Origin: an uncultured Burkholderiaceae bacterium | Lineage (GTDB): Bacteria > Pseudomonadota > Gammaproteobacteria > Burkholderiales > Burkholderiaceae_B | Direction of reading: 5' to 3' | DNA length: 64,000 nt | NCBI GenBank assembly: GCA_934525625.1 | Contig: CAKSZL010000006.1 | Coordinates: 113,490 to 177,489 of the forward strand | Shown here: positions 8,451 through 17,358 of the stretch, piece after piece | Layout: each line of letters begins with the position of its first letter | Numbering within the stretch: position 1 is the first letter of the stretch | Position numbers and translations under genes: made by a program | The notes under the pieces: model-generated | The model's input: only the letters and a program-made list of their open reading frames with translations | Databases searched by the model: none | Told to the model about the DNA's origin: nothing

Positions 8451-9965
8451 ATGAGTATCCGAACCCGCGCGAAAAGGCTTACCTATCTCGTCCACCGCTG
8501 GACGGGGGTGGTTGGCTGCGTGCTGATGGCGTTGTGGTTCTTCAGCGGCGTGGTCATGCTCTACGTCGGCTATCCCAAGCTTACGCCTTGGGAGCGGCTA
8601 GGCCCGCTGCCAATGCTGGCTGCGGACTGCTGCAAGCCGCTTGGGGGTCTGTTGAACGGCGCATCGCCCTCGGCTGCCGGGCTGGTGCTGACCTCCATCG
8701 GTGGTGAGCCCAGCTACGTGTTGCACGACGACCGGCATCGCCTGCGCGTACTGGCCGCCGCCGACGGCATGCCCCAGCAGCCCGTTACGCCCGAGCGCAC
8801 CCTTGCCGAAGCGCGCGCCTTCGCGCCGACGGCAACGCTGCGCTACGCGGGTGAAATCCACGAGGACAGATGGACGCACTCGCTTGGCCTGAATCCCCAC
8901 CGCCCCTTGCATCGCGTTCAGCTCGAAGGCGATTCGCCGGGCCTGCTGTACGTCTCTTCCGCGACGGGCCAGGTGGTGATGGACGCGCCGCGCTATCAGC
9001 AGCGCTGGAATTACGTGGGTGCCTGGCTGCACTGGCTGTACCTGTTCCGTGACCGTCCGATCGACCCGTTCTGGTCGTGGCTGGTCATCGTGCTCTCGGC
9101 GGCGGGCACGGTAACAGCCGTCACCGGCGTAACGGTGGGCGTGTGGCGCTGGCGATTCCGCGGCCGCTACAAGTCGGGGGCGCAAACGCCTTATCAGGAA
9201 GGCTGGATGCGCTGGCACCATCTCACCGGCCTGCTGTTCAGCGCTTTCGTATGCACCTGGATATTCAGCGGGCTGATGTCCATGAACCCGCTCGGCATCT
9301 TCTCGCCGGCGCACGGGCGGCCGGACGTCGCCGCCTACCGTGGCGAACCCGTCGCCGTCGCCGATATGCTGATGCAGCCGGCCCGTATCGTCCAGGCCCT
9401 GGAGCAGACGGAGTTCACGCCGGTGGAGTTGAGTTGGCGCCGCCTGGGGGGCGAGGAATTCGTGCTTGCCTACGATGCCCGCGCCCAGACCCGCATCGTC
9501 AGGGCGGGCCCGAACGGAACGCTAAGCGTGGCCGCCGCGTGGCGGCCCAGCGAAGTCATGCCGGCCGCGCAGCGACTGTTTGCCCAACCGCCGGCGGCTA
9601 ATCAAGTGCTGGCTCGATACGATGCCTATTATTACCAGCGCCATCCCGAAGCCATGAACGGCGCCCGGATTCTCGGCTTGCCCGCACTGCGGATCGACTA
9701 CGAGGATGCCGGCGATACGCGTGTCTACATCGACCTGCCGACCGGAGAAATGGCCATGAGCCTGGATCGCTCGCAACGGGCCAGCCGCTGGCTGTTCTAC
9801 TTTCTACACAGCTGGGACACGCCGGCATTGCTGCGCACGGGCCCGGCGCGCGACCTGATCATCATCGTGCTGAGCGTAGGCGGATTGGCCGTCTCGTTGA
9901 CCGGCGTGGTCATAGGCTGGCGTCGATTACGCGGCAAGGTGCCATGGCGCAAGCGAGTCAGGTGA
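8451..9965 (+). CDS. PepSY-domain inner-membrane protein
   Basis: A 504-residue membrane protein with several transmembrane segments (VGCVLMALWFFSGVVMLYVGY at the N-terminus; GLLFSAFVCTWIFSGLMSM in the middle; DLIIIVLSVGGLAVSLTGVVIGW at the C-terminus) and large periplasmic loops, as in PepSY_TM proteins. Such proteins, including FpvG, act in reduction of ferric siderophores in the periplasm. It has paired histidines in the membrane helices (HRWTG, HHLTG, LHSWD), which could ligate heme or metal. Its place right after a TonB receptor supports an uptake-linked reductase role. Another PepSY protein is encoded in the ICE cargo at 35287. Confidence 0.8.
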   Translation: MSIRTRAKRLTYLVHRWTGVVGCVLMALWFFSGVVMLYVGYPKLTPWERLGPLPMLAADCCKPLGGLLNGASPSAAGLVLTSIGGEPSYVLHDDRHRLRVLAAADGMPQQPVTPERTLAEARAFAPTATLRYAGEIHEDRWTHSLGLNPHRPLHRVQLEGDSPGLLYVSSATGQVVMDAPRYQQRWNYVGAWLHWLYLFRDRPIDPFWSWLVIVLSAAGTVTAVTGVTVGVWRWRFRGRYKSGAQTPYQEGWMRWHHLTGLLFSAFVCTWIFSGLMSMNPLGIFSPAHGRPDVAAYRGEPVAVADMLMQPARIVQALEQTEFTPVELSWRRLGGEEFVLAYDARAQTRIVRAGPNGTLSVAAAWRPSEVMPAAQRLFAQPPAANQVLARYDAYYYQRHPEAMNGARILGLPALRIDYEDAGDTRVYIDLPTGEMAMSLDRSQRASRWLFYFLHSWDTPALLRTGPARDLIIIVLSVGGLAVSLTGVVIGWRRLRGKVPWRKRVR

Positions 9966-10006
9966 AAATGGTGATATTCAGATTCTCCGCCTGTTCGAGG
10001 GAATGC

Positions 10007-10846
10007 ATGCAGACACGATTGAAAAGACTGCTGTTCTTTTTCGCGGCGCCATTATGCGCAACGATGATGGCTCAAGCAGCGCCGAAACCGTTTAATGAGG
10101 CGGGCGTCACCGCTTCATCGACGCCGCCTGCTGCGATGCGGATGGACGAGGCCTGCGCATTTCCCTCTGAAGCAAAAATTCTGGCGGACGACAATGGCGC
10201 GGTGCTCAAAGTATGGCGATTCATGGCTGCACCACGATTCTCGGCCCCCGTCTTACCCCATGATGCCGGCTTGCTCGAATACCAAAGGTATATCGCATCG
10301 TTAAGGGCAGACGTAAAAAAACCCCCCTTGAAGGTGCCCGCCAATTTGAACGATGAGCAAAGGCAAATATGGGAGGCGGAGATTCGCAACGACGAAGCGA
10401 TTTATCGTTTGGAAATAGGGGAAATTGAACCGATCAGTTGCCTGGATGCACTGTTATTTGCAGAGCAGAATCGGCGTGTCTCTCAAATCGAGACCCCAAC
10501 GGAATTCATTGCATCCGTTCTGTCGCGGGCCCGGGCAGGGCATCATGAGCTATTGGTAATTTTTGGCGCCGGGCTCGACACGTTCCCACCCAAATCTGCT
10601 TACGGCCTGAAGGTAGTGCAAGAGGCTGTCGAGGACGGATGGGAATATAGCTACATGATTCACAACCACACCATACAGAATCATTTGGATGACCCTGTTC
10701 CTGGTGTCCCGATACCCAGCACAACGGATATCGGCTTTGCCAGAAGCTTGGCGAATACCTATGGTTTGAAAGCCATCCGGGTTACCAACGGCGTCTATAC
10801 GTTTTCTTCGTCCATCGCCGAGCTGAGTGGGCTGGGCGCGCGGTAG
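10007..10846 (+). CDS. Secreted protein of unknown function
   Basis: From the ATG at 10007 a 279-residue product has a clear signal peptide (KRLLFFFAAPLCATMMAQA). I do not recognise a domain; the C-terminal half (YSYMIHNHTIQNHLDDPVPGVPIPSTTDIGFARSL...) resembles JAB/Mov34-type or other small hydrolase folds only loosely, with a histidine-rich HNHTIQNH stretch. It is the last chromosomal gene before the proposed element boundary. A longer frame start at 9944 overlaps the PepSY gene and was rejected. Confidence 0.6.
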   Translation: MQTRLKRLLFFFAAPLCATMMAQAAPKPFNEAGVTASSTPPAAMRMDEACAFPSEAKILADDNGAVLKVWRFMAAPRFSAPVLPHDAGLLEYQRYIASLRADVKKPPLKVPANLNDEQRQIWEAEIRNDEAIYRLEIGEIEPISCLDALLFAEQNRRVSQIETPTEFIASVLSRARAGHHELLVIFGAGLDTFPPKSAYGLKVVQEAVEDGWEYSYMIHNHTIQNHLDDPVPGVPIPSTTDIGFARSLANTYGLKAIRVTNGVYTFSSSIAELSGLGAR

Positions 10847-10871
10847 CGATGCGGGGCGGGTGCGTTGGGCC

Positions 10872-10906
10872 AAAACAAAAAGGGCTGCGCAATCGCGTAG
10901 CCCTTT
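10872..10906 (-). terminator. Rho-independent terminator on the minus strand
   Basis: Arms AAAGGGCTGCGC and GCGTAGCCCTTT (10879-10890 and 10895-10906) form a 12-bp stem with one G-U pair and a 4-nt loop. On the minus strand it is followed by a T-rich tail (complement of 10872-10881). It would end transcripts coming from the right, exactly where a tRNA 3' end is seen. Confidence 0.8.
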
Positions 10907-10914
10907 GATATTCT

Positions 10915-10930
10915 TGGTGGCTGGGGCACG
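10915..10930 (-). other. tRNA 3'-end fragment: probable attachment site (att) junction
   Basis: Read on the minus strand these 16 bases are CGTGCCCCAGCCACCA: a T-stem 3' strand (CGTGC), a 7-nt acceptor 3' strand (CCCAGCC), A73 and CCA. No T-loop, anticodon arm or 5' half is present to the right, so it is not a whole tRNA gene. Together with the terminator downstream on the same strand, this is the usual scar left at the integrase-distal end when an element integrates into a tRNA 3' end. The tRNA identity is not certain; the acceptor would suit a GGCTGGG-starting tRNA. The chromosome/element split is inferred from this. Confidence 0.6.
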
Positions 10931-10946
10931 ATCATAAAATGATCGT
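10928..10946. repeat. Perfect 8-3-8 palindrome at the element edge
   Basis: ACGATCAT-AAA-ATGATCGT overlaps the last bases of the tRNA fragment. It could be an integrase or excisionase core site, or an operator for the following gene. Only the symmetry is directly observed. Confidence 0.55.
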
Positions 10947-11089
10947 AAGCCAGCATAGACATTGAACCTTTTCAAAAGTGGTTGGTGCTCAGGGACCAGT
11001 TTAGGGAACAAGGCTGCGGTAAGCAAGTTGCGGTGTGTTCATGGTTTCGAGCGTTTCGATAGTTTCGAGTTGGTGTTAACGTGCGAATC

Positions 11090-11581
11090 ATGAAATCCAA
11101 GCAGATATCTTCTCCTTCGGGCGAACGGCGGGCTGCTCTGGCGTCTCGCCGGGTGGCCATGAAACATGCGCAGGCCGCTCCGCCAATGGTCGAGTTGTCG
11201 TTTGACGTGGAGCCTGTCATGTCCATTGTGCGTCGTCACGTCAAGCTCAGTAAAGCGGCTGACAAGGCTATTACGAACGAACTGATCGAAATGCTAGAGC
11301 GCGCTATCGTGCAATTGCGGATCGCAGATCATAAGGCAGAGGTTCGTGAAGCCGCTCAGGTTCTCACCACGGAGCAGGCGGCGCAGTTGGCTAACGTCAG
11401 CCGGCCCTACATGGTCAAGCTGATCGACGCTGGCACAGTGTCGCTGCACCAGAAGGTCGGCAATCAGCGCCGCGTGCTGCGCAGCGCAGTGACGCGCTGG
11501 CTGGAGGAAGAGCGGCAGCGCCAAGCCAAGGCGCTCAAGCGCTTGTCCAAAGATCTCGATGAGGAAATCCTCTCGTCGTGA
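11090..11581 (+). CDS. Excisionase-type DNA-binding antitoxin of a PIN toxin pair
   Basis: A 163-residue protein with a helix-turn-helix of the excisionase/MerR type in its second half (LTTEQAAQLANVSRPYMVKLIDAG followed by VGNQRRVLRSAVTRWLEEER). Proteins with this layout are antitoxins paired with PIN-domain ribonuclease toxins. The stop overlaps the GTG start of the next frame by 4 bp (GTGA), as in translationally coupled toxin-antitoxin operons. The partner toxin is broken, so only the antitoxin/regulator function can remain. ATG 11090 is preferred over the GTG at 11081; neither has a strong ribosome site. Confidence 0.75.
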   Translation: MKSKQISSPSGERRAALASRRVAMKHAQAAPPMVELSFDVEPVMSIVRRHVKLSKAADKAITNELIEMLERAIVQLRIADHKAEVREAAQVLTTEQAAQLANVSRPYMVKLIDAGTVSLHQKVGNQRRVLRSAVTRWLEEERQRQAKALKRLSKDLDEEILSS

Positions 11582-11984
11582 ACGTGCCTGTCGTTGCCGA
11601 TGCCGATACGCTGTTTGCCGCCACGGCGCGCGCATGTGCGGCTCCTTGCCCAACGCGCTGGTGTCGGCGGCCGATGTGCAGGCTCAGTTCACGGCCGTGG
11701 CATCTGCAGTTCGCTCCGCGAAGGGCACGCATGTTGCGGCCTGCGCGCATTACCTGATCGCGGATAACGCGTACCCCGGTGCATCGGCGGTCGCGCTGGT
11801 GTTACGCAATACCAAGGATTTCAAAAGAGCCGCGCTCGCCAGAATTGGCATCGCTTCGCAAAAGTCGGGCGTCTTCCTCGACGGACTGACCCCCGCTCAG
11901 CCAGTCGAGGTCGCAGTAGGCCTACCTGTCTGGCGGCACCTTCTGTCAAAGGGTGTTATTCGGTTGACAGTGCATAAATTATAA
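11578..11984 (+). pseudogene. PIN-domain toxin, internally deleted and frameshifted
   Basis: From GTG 11578 the first ~17 codons give a PIN N-terminus with the first acidic pair (VPVVADADTLFAATAR). The frame then loses homology, and the expected toxin continuation (LPNALVSAADVQAQFTAV..., CAHYLIADNAYP..., LVLRNTKDF) appears in another frame from about 11,645. The middle of the domain, including its central acidic residue, is missing. It is therefore a null toxin caused by a deletion of roughly 50-60 codons that was not a multiple of three. The estimate of deletion size is from family length (about 180-190 residues). Confidence 0.75.
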
Positions 11985-12024
11985 AGATTTTGGTTGGATT
12001 TTGTGTTGACAAATCTCGTATACT

Positions 12025-12056
12025 GATTGACAATATTGAAAACTATATTGCCAATC
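12025..12056. promoter_or_regulatory. Large inverted-repeat operator in the ietA promoter
   Basis: Arms GATTGACAATAT (12025-12036) and ATATTGCCAATC (12045-12056) are complementary at 11 of 12 positions around an 8-bp spacer. They lie in an AT-rich promoter segment with a TTGACA box at 12006-12011 and a possible -10 (GACAAT, 12029-12034) after a 17-bp spacer, so the dyad would cover the -10 region. The downstream ATPase ends in an HTH, which makes self-repression plausible. Confidence 0.65.
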
Positions 12057-12084
12057 AGTCTTTGTTTTGTTGATGTGTCATTGA

Positions 12085-13188
12085 ATGAACCTGCCCGTTC
12101 CTGATCTTGTTGAGTTTGCTGACGCGGCCCTGGCTGCTGACTACAGCCGTTTGCGCCGCGTTGGTCAGCGTTTATCGAAAGCCATTGAGGTGGACGATCC
12201 GGAAGGTGCCCGCCGATTTCGTCTTGTTCTGAATAAAAAGGGCGTTCCATTGCAGGCATCCGGTTTTACCGAGATGCTCCCGATAGACCATAAATCCCGA
12301 TTGCCACTGATTGAAGAGCAACCGTGGCCGGATGCTCCACTTTTCCTGGATGAGGTCGGTAAGGAGCAATTCACATCGTTCCTCATAGATATTCAGAATC
12401 ATGAGAAGTTGGCTGCTGCGGGCATCGCGTCCAAACATTCTTTGATGCTCTCTGGCCCGCCGGGAACTGGTAAGACATTACTTGCTGGACACATAGCGTC
12501 TCAACTTGGGCGAAAGCTTTATGTGGTTCGGCTTGATTCCCTGATTTCCTCTCTCCTGGGGGATACTGCAAAAAACATCAGGAGTATCTTCGATTTTGTT
12601 GCGGGGAAGAATGCTGTGCTTCTTCTGGACGAGCTTGATGCTGTTGCGAAGATGAGAGATGACCGCGCAGAGCTGGGAGAGCTGAAACGCGTCGTCAATA
12701 CCGTGATCCAGGGCATTGATTCTCTGGATGCTTCGGCCGTCGTCATTGCGGCCACCAACCATGCCCAGATGTTGGATAGTGCAATCTGGCGTCGGTTTCA
12801 TTACAAGATTGGGTTTTCTGTACCAGATGCTGACCTGCGCAAGGAGCTATGGTCATATTTTCTGCAACTTGGCCCTGATGACTCTCTCGCGTGTCGCATA
12901 TTAAGTCTTCTATCAGGAGGACGGTCAGGTGCAGATATTGAGCAACTGGCGCTTGCGGCGAGAAGGCGGGCGGTGCTTTCGTCGCAGCCGGTTGATGCGG
13001 TATCGATCGCCGAGTCTCTCGTGCAGGAGAACCATAGGGCTCCAAGTACAACGCACGGGAATGCGAAGGAGCCCCGTCGCTATGTTACGCAGGAGCTTGT
13101 CTCCAATCACAACGTATCCCAGGCTGATGTGGGGCGATTTCTAGGCATCAGCCGTCAAGCAGTTTCTTCATACCTGAGAGGTACCTGA
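12085..13188 (+). CDS. ietA: AAA+ ATPase of IetAS-type defence/incompatibility pair
   Basis: A 367-residue AAA+ ATPase: Walker A GPPGTGKT at residues 124-131, Walker B LLLDELDA with D182/E183, then sensor residues in AATNHAQMLDSAIWRRF. It overlaps the subtilase gene by 1 bp (TGATG), so they are co-translated. AAA ATPase plus subtilisin-like protease is the composition of IetAS, first described as plasmid IetA/IetS in Agrobacterium and later as an anti-phage system. The last ~35 residues (VSQADVGRFLGISRQAVSSYLRG) form an XRE-like helix-turn-helix, suggesting it also binds DNA, perhaps the palindrome just upstream. Membership is by gene composition and motifs; no search was run. Confidence 0.8.
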   Translation: MNLPVPDLVEFADAALAADYSRLRRVGQRLSKAIEVDDPEGARRFRLVLNKKGVPLQASGFTEMLPIDHKSRLPLIEEQPWPDAPLFLDEVGKEQFTSFLIDIQNHEKLAAAGIASKHSLMLSGPPGTGKTLLAGHIASQLGRKLYVVRLDSLISSLLGDTAKNIRSIFDFVAGKNAVLLLDELDAVAKMRDDRAELGELKRVVNTVIQGIDSLDASAVVIAATNHAQMLDSAIWRRFHYKIGFSVPDADLRKELWSYFLQLGPDDSLACRILSLLSGGRSGADIEQLALAARRRAVLSSQPVDAVSIAESLVQENHRAPSTTHGNAKEPRRYVTQELVSNHNVSQADVGRFLGISRQAVSSYLRGT

Positions 13189-15434
13189 TGCCTACTGAAG
13201 CTCGGCCCGTCCTTAATCCGGTCTTATCGTTAAAGCGTGACCCTCGGCGTGTGGCAGTGACAGGGCGATCAGCGGATGAAAGCAAGGTTGTCTCGTCGCG
13301 TCTGGCGGAACAGAGCAGGAAACTTTCTGAGCAGATTGCGAGCTTCGAAAATCAAAAGGCCCGGTACCATGCCGGGCAGCTGCTGGTTGCAGTGAAAATG
13401 TACGATGACTCTTTGGCGCCAAGCTATCAGCCTGAGTCCATATTCAGAGAGTCTCTTGGATCTGAGCTTATTGCGCCCATTGAGGGGGGATACCTCGCCC
13501 AACTGGATCGTCGGGCTTTGAGGAATATATCCAGTATCGTACGAAATAGCGAAACGACGGATGTACGAGTGACTGTTTCGCGCATTGAGGATATTTCGAT
13601 ACCGACAGAGATGGAGGTTCTACGTGGAAGAACCGTCCAATCGCTCTGGGAGCATGCCATTCCCGACGATAAAGGGCGGGTCTTCACGCTGTGGCTGGCT
13701 CCCTATCGTAAAAATGAAGCTCGCACTGAAGTAGCGGTTCAGATCGCAGAATTTGCTGATGCAAAGGATATTTATCCCCTTGCGGATCTGGTGTCCATCA
13801 CTCGCGAGCAAGGGTCTGATGCTGACCAGCTACAGGTACAGAGCGGGCAAGCATCTGCAAGTATCGCCCGCGCAATCAGGGAGTATCGTCAGAATCCTTT
13901 TACACGCATGCAGTTTGTGGCTCGCGATCCTGCAGTGCTGGTCCGACTCGTCGGCTCTGGTGCTGTGTTTCGAATCGAGCCGGTCCGGCCGTTGACGGTG
14001 GCCGACATACCTTCTGCCCCAGATCCTGAGCGGCCGGTTCCCGATGAGCAATGGCAACCAGTTGTCGGGGTGGTGGATGGAGGGCTGTTTGCCCAAACCT
14101 ACGCGCCTATGGTTGCGTGGCGGGCTCCGTCGTTGGTGGCGGATGTCCACGCCAATCGCAAGCACGGCAACAGGGTCGGCTCTCTGGTCGTGCATGGTTC
14201 CGCATGGAATACGCATCTATCGCTGCCGACCTTGGTGTGCCGGATCGGCGTTGCGCAGGCCATTGCAAAGGACGCAAGTGGTGGTGCGAATCGCACAGCA
14301 TTCCGAAGCTATCTGCGCTCCGTGATTGAGCGACATCACGGCGATACCAAAGTCTGGAATTTCTCATTCAATGAGCCGGTCGATGGGGATGATCGGTTGG
14401 AAATGAGCGAACTGGGTCATGAGATACATAAGATTGCACGCGAGTATGACGTCCTTCCGGTGATATCGATTGGTAATGTCGATCCGAACAATGGTACGCG
14501 TTTGAATCCCCCGGCAGATTGCGAAGCAGCGTTGACGGTGGGAGGTCGCGTAAGGGACGGCTCGTTGCCCGGAGAGCCGTGTGATGCCTGCTTACCAGGT
14601 CCGGGTCCTGAAGGGCTCAAGAAGCCAGAAATTTCCTGGTTTTCCACATTACGCGGGCTGGGTGGGAATCAGGAAACAGGCAGCAGCTATGCGACTGCGA
14701 TTGTTTCGGCCGTCGCGGCACATACATTCCATCAATTGAAATCTCCGACCCCTGATCTGGTCAAAGCGCTGTTGATCAACACAGCTGACGGCAACGAACA
14801 CGACAACAGGCTTGGCTGGGGATCGCCTTGTTTGAAATCATCTACACCCTGGGAGTGTCCTGAGGGCAGTGTGACGTTGATCTGGACAGCTTCTCTACGC
14901 GCGGGCCTGTGGCATTACTGGGAAGATATCCCGATACCGCCTGAACTCGTGACCGACAACAAGCTTAAAGGCAGCGTTGCGCTGACAGCCATATTGCGAC
15001 CCAAGGTCTCTGAGCTGGGGTCTGCAAACTACTTTTCAACCCGTCTTCAGGTGGCGTTGCAGTATACAAAGCCCGACGGGTCGATGGGGAATCTGGCCGG
15101 ATCTATGAAGGAAAGCACAGATCGGGAGGTGCAAGCACGCGCTGAGCATGCGAAATGGAATCCGATCAGACACCACGAAACAACTATACCCAATGGACGA
15201 GCTTTCAGTGGTCGCACATTGCGTGTATGCGCTCGGATTTTCGGGCGTGACCTATATCAGTTCGGAATAAGTAATAATTCGGAAATTGAGGAAAGTTCCG
15301 TTGCTTTTGCTTTGACTCTAAGTGCTCCATCTGGGAATGCTAGCTCTTCAATATATAACTCTGTCGCGACGAGTTTGGGGAACTATGTGGAGAGTGCGGT
15401 GAATGATATAGAGATTGATGTATCCAGCACCTGA
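13188..15434 (+). CDS. ietS: Subtilisin-like serine protease of IetAS-type pair
   Basis: A 748-residue S8-family protease with no signal peptide, so it is probably cytoplasmic. The catalytic residues can be placed: Asp297 in GVVDGG, His326 in KHGNRVGSLV, oxyanion Asn430 in ISIGN and Ser500 in GSSYATA. An N-terminal region of ~290 residues precedes the catalytic domain and a ~200-residue C-terminal part of unknown fold follows. The start codon overlaps the ATPase stop. In IetAS systems both proteins are needed for protection; the protease target is not known. GC content is lower than the ICE backbone, consistent with acquired cargo. Confidence 0.8.
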   Translation: MPTEARPVLNPVLSLKRDPRRVAVTGRSADESKVVSSRLAEQSRKLSEQIASFENQKARYHAGQLLVAVKMYDDSLAPSYQPESIFRESLGSELIAPIEGGYLAQLDRRALRNISSIVRNSETTDVRVTVSRIEDISIPTEMEVLRGRTVQSLWEHAIPDDKGRVFTLWLAPYRKNEARTEVAVQIAEFADAKDIYPLADLVSITREQGSDADQLQVQSGQASASIARAIREYRQNPFTRMQFVARDPAVLVRLVGSGAVFRIEPVRPLTVADIPSAPDPERPVPDEQWQPVVGVVDGGLFAQTYAPMVAWRAPSLVADVHANRKHGNRVGSLVVHGSAWNTHLSLPTLVCRIGVAQAIAKDASGGANRTAFRSYLRSVIERHHGDTKVWNFSFNEPVDGDDRLEMSELGHEIHKIAREYDVLPVISIGNVDPNNGTRLNPPADCEAALTVGGRVRDGSLPGEPCDACLPGPGPEGLKKPEISWFSTLRGLGGNQETGSSYATAIVSAVAAHTFHQLKSPTPDLVKALLINTADGNEHDNRLGWGSPCLKSSTPWECPEGSVTLIWTASLRAGLWHYWEDIPIPPELVTDNKLKGSVALTAILRPKVSELGSANYFSTRLQVALQYTKPDGSMGNLAGSMKESTDREVQARAEHAKWNPIRHHETTIPNGRAFSGRTLRVCARIFGRDLYQFGISNNSEIEESSVAFALTLSAPSGNASSSIYNSVATSLGNYVESAVNDIEIDVSST

Positions 15435-15562
15435 GGGTCGATTGGAGTGATAGGAACGGTGGGTCTCTGGAGCGGCGATCAGGCCCTGCTGAATACAAGA
15501 ACGTGTCGGGGTTTGACGAACATTGACCTGACAGACCGAACGGATTGCCTTCGGAGGGCTGC

Positions 15563-16192
15563 ATGAATACGTATCCTCAGCGAGTTCGGGATAATATCCT
15601 GCCACTGTCCGTGGCGGATACCTTGCCCAAGGCATTCGAGGAGTGGTCGTTTACCGAACGTACAGAAGATCATGGCAAACCCCTGGAAATCTGTCAGCTT
15701 TGCGACCAAGAGGAAATTCGCTACCATTTTGAGATCCGCAATAGTCTGACCCGGCACACACTGCAGGTTGGCTCACACTGCATCCTAAAATTCGGTGTGT
15801 CGGTGTTCGAGGGCGATCAAAAACTTTCAGCGTCAGACGCACGCAAGAAGTTGAATCGTCTGATGCAGCAGATGCGTCTCGAATCGTGCGTCCAGGCATT
15901 GGAGCAGCTCGCCAAGACCGAGAATAACGAAATCCTGAGGAATGCTCTCGATTACTATAGGAAGAACAAGTATTTAACCCCGAAGTTCGCGTTTGTTGTT
16001 CTTTGGCGGCTGCAGCACAATCGGATCGACCATAGTCCTACATTCTTCAAAGTCAATTTGCAGAGAGATAAGTTCAAACGGGATCTGGCGCAGATGAAAT
16101 CCAGTCACGTGCATACGATCTGGCCTGCCCTGACTTCGGCGCAGCGCGAGGTGGCCAGACGCCATGGTCATACTTCTCCAAGTGAAGAGTGA
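15563..16192 (+). CDS. Putative zinc-ribbon-like protein next to IetAS
   Basis: A 209-residue protein from ATG 15563, which follows a GGAGG site by 7 bp. Near the N-terminus it has CQLCDQEEIRYHFEI...H...GSHC, a Cys/His set able to form a zinc site, then a helical, basic C-terminal part. I do not recognise a named family. It follows the subtilase by 128 bp and shares its lower GC, so it may be a third cargo gene of the same island, either an accessory to IetAS or an independent gene. Confidence 0.6.
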   Translation: MNTYPQRVRDNILPLSVADTLPKAFEEWSFTERTEDHGKPLEICQLCDQEEIRYHFEIRNSLTRHTLQVGSHCILKFGVSVFEGDQKLSASDARKKLNRLMQQMRLESCVQALEQLAKTENNEILRNALDYYRKNKYLTPKFAFVVLWRLQHNRIDHSPTFFKVNLQRDKFKRDLAQMKSSHVHTIWPALTSAQREVARRHGHTSPSEE

Positions 16193-17358
16193 AGCCGATT
16201 CGTGAGTATCGGTCAGCTTGATGTGGGTAGTGGCATATGGTTTCGTAAAGTCGCTTTTTGATATTTTTTCCTGCGCGACTACGAAACACTATCGAAAGGT
16301 GATGGCGGGATAGTCAGTCAGCCGTTTCCCGTATTCTGTACGACCGTCGGGTACGGGAAAGACGTAGCGTGCAGCCCGAGACGCTGTTCAAGCGATTGAG
16401 CCGATAAACCTACATGACTCTGTCATGCTCCTCTGTTTCCTGTGTATCGCTGGTGCTTGCCACGTGGGGGGCAACTTGCCATAACCCTAGATCGTTTTTC
16501 TGTTGAGAGAGCGGGCGGTCTTACAGTTTCCTTCAGTGTGTCGGTGTTACGCCGTGCGGATAGATGTGTGCAGTAGAGGGTCGATCAAAAAAGGGACGTC
16601 TGGCCCGGATTGATAGATCGGATATATCGAAATATTCCTTCTTTCTGGTGGTTAGAAGTGGCTTCGCGATAGGCCTCAGAAAATAAATCCATCCGTTCCG
16701 GAGAAATAATAAGGTCTCCGTTGGACAGATGGATATTGAATGCCGATATTTGCTGGCTTGGTGGATATGTCTCCCCGTACGAAGCTTCGGCTTCCTGCGA
16801 GCCGTTCAGCATGATTAGCGGGTTCTGTGGACATAGTCCTCGACTATGCGATTCATTCCATAAGAAACTCATAGCGTCTCTGCTCCGCAGACCGCGCTGC
16901 TCCAGGTTCGCTAACCGCTCATCCCTGACGGGACTGGCCTTGGCCAGCCTTTCCTCATCCCTGACGCCTTCGGCCCGGCTTCCCAGCTTCGGGCCTGCGC
17001 GCTGGCGCTTGTCTGCGGGCAACACCATAAGAACAGGCCGTTGCTTGGCTCACATCTTTCCTGACTTCATCACCTTGTCCGCGACTGTAGCCCGTGGCCG
17101 CGTGCCGTCAAGGCGCGCCAGGCCGTGTCCTCGGCTGCGCCTGCGGGCCGCACCCACCTGACGCTTCTCTCCTTGACGGCCCACGTTCGTGGGCTCCTGA
17201 CCGTCGCGGGCGACGAACTCAGGAAAGACGGTGGCAACGAGGCCAACCGGGTTCTTCGTGCCGACCGCACATCAACAGCTCAAAACCCTTGGGCTTCCGA
17301 ATCTTGGAATCCGGTGTGCGGTGAAAAGCCAACCTCTTCTTTTGTCAGGAGAAATCCC
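16193..17358. other. Intergenic region between IetAS cargo and DUF932 gene
   Basis: About 1.17 kb without a convincing intact gene. The left half is AT-richer cargo-like DNA. From about 16,880 it becomes GC-rich and looks like a long leader to the DUF932 gene, with clear hairpins such as CCCACG-TT-CGTGGG (about 17,181) and a nested one with outer arms CCTGA/TCAGG and inner GTCGC/GCGAC (about 17,197-17,223). A weak minus-strand frame is listed separately. Confidence 0.5.
16585..16812 (-). pseudogene. Possible truncated gene, 75-residue C-terminal remnant
   Basis: The minus-strand frame ending at 16585 encodes a non-repetitive, AT-richer stretch (ISAFNIHLSNGDLIISPERM...FSEAYREATSNHQKEGIF) that reads like real protein. 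It continues upstream into the GC-rich DUF932 leader without a start or ribosome site. It may be the 3' end of a gene cut when cargo inserted. I do not recognise the family and it could be a chance frame. Confidence 0.3.

Noticed and set aside
10879..10946. A complete tRNA gene at the boundary
   Set aside because: Only the acceptor 3' strand, A73, CCA and a T-stem half are present; no T-loop, anticodon arm or 5' half follows.
17125..17358. N-terminal extension of DUF932 from 17125
   Set aside because: The real start at 17359 has a ribosome site; the extension lies in a hairpin-rich leader.
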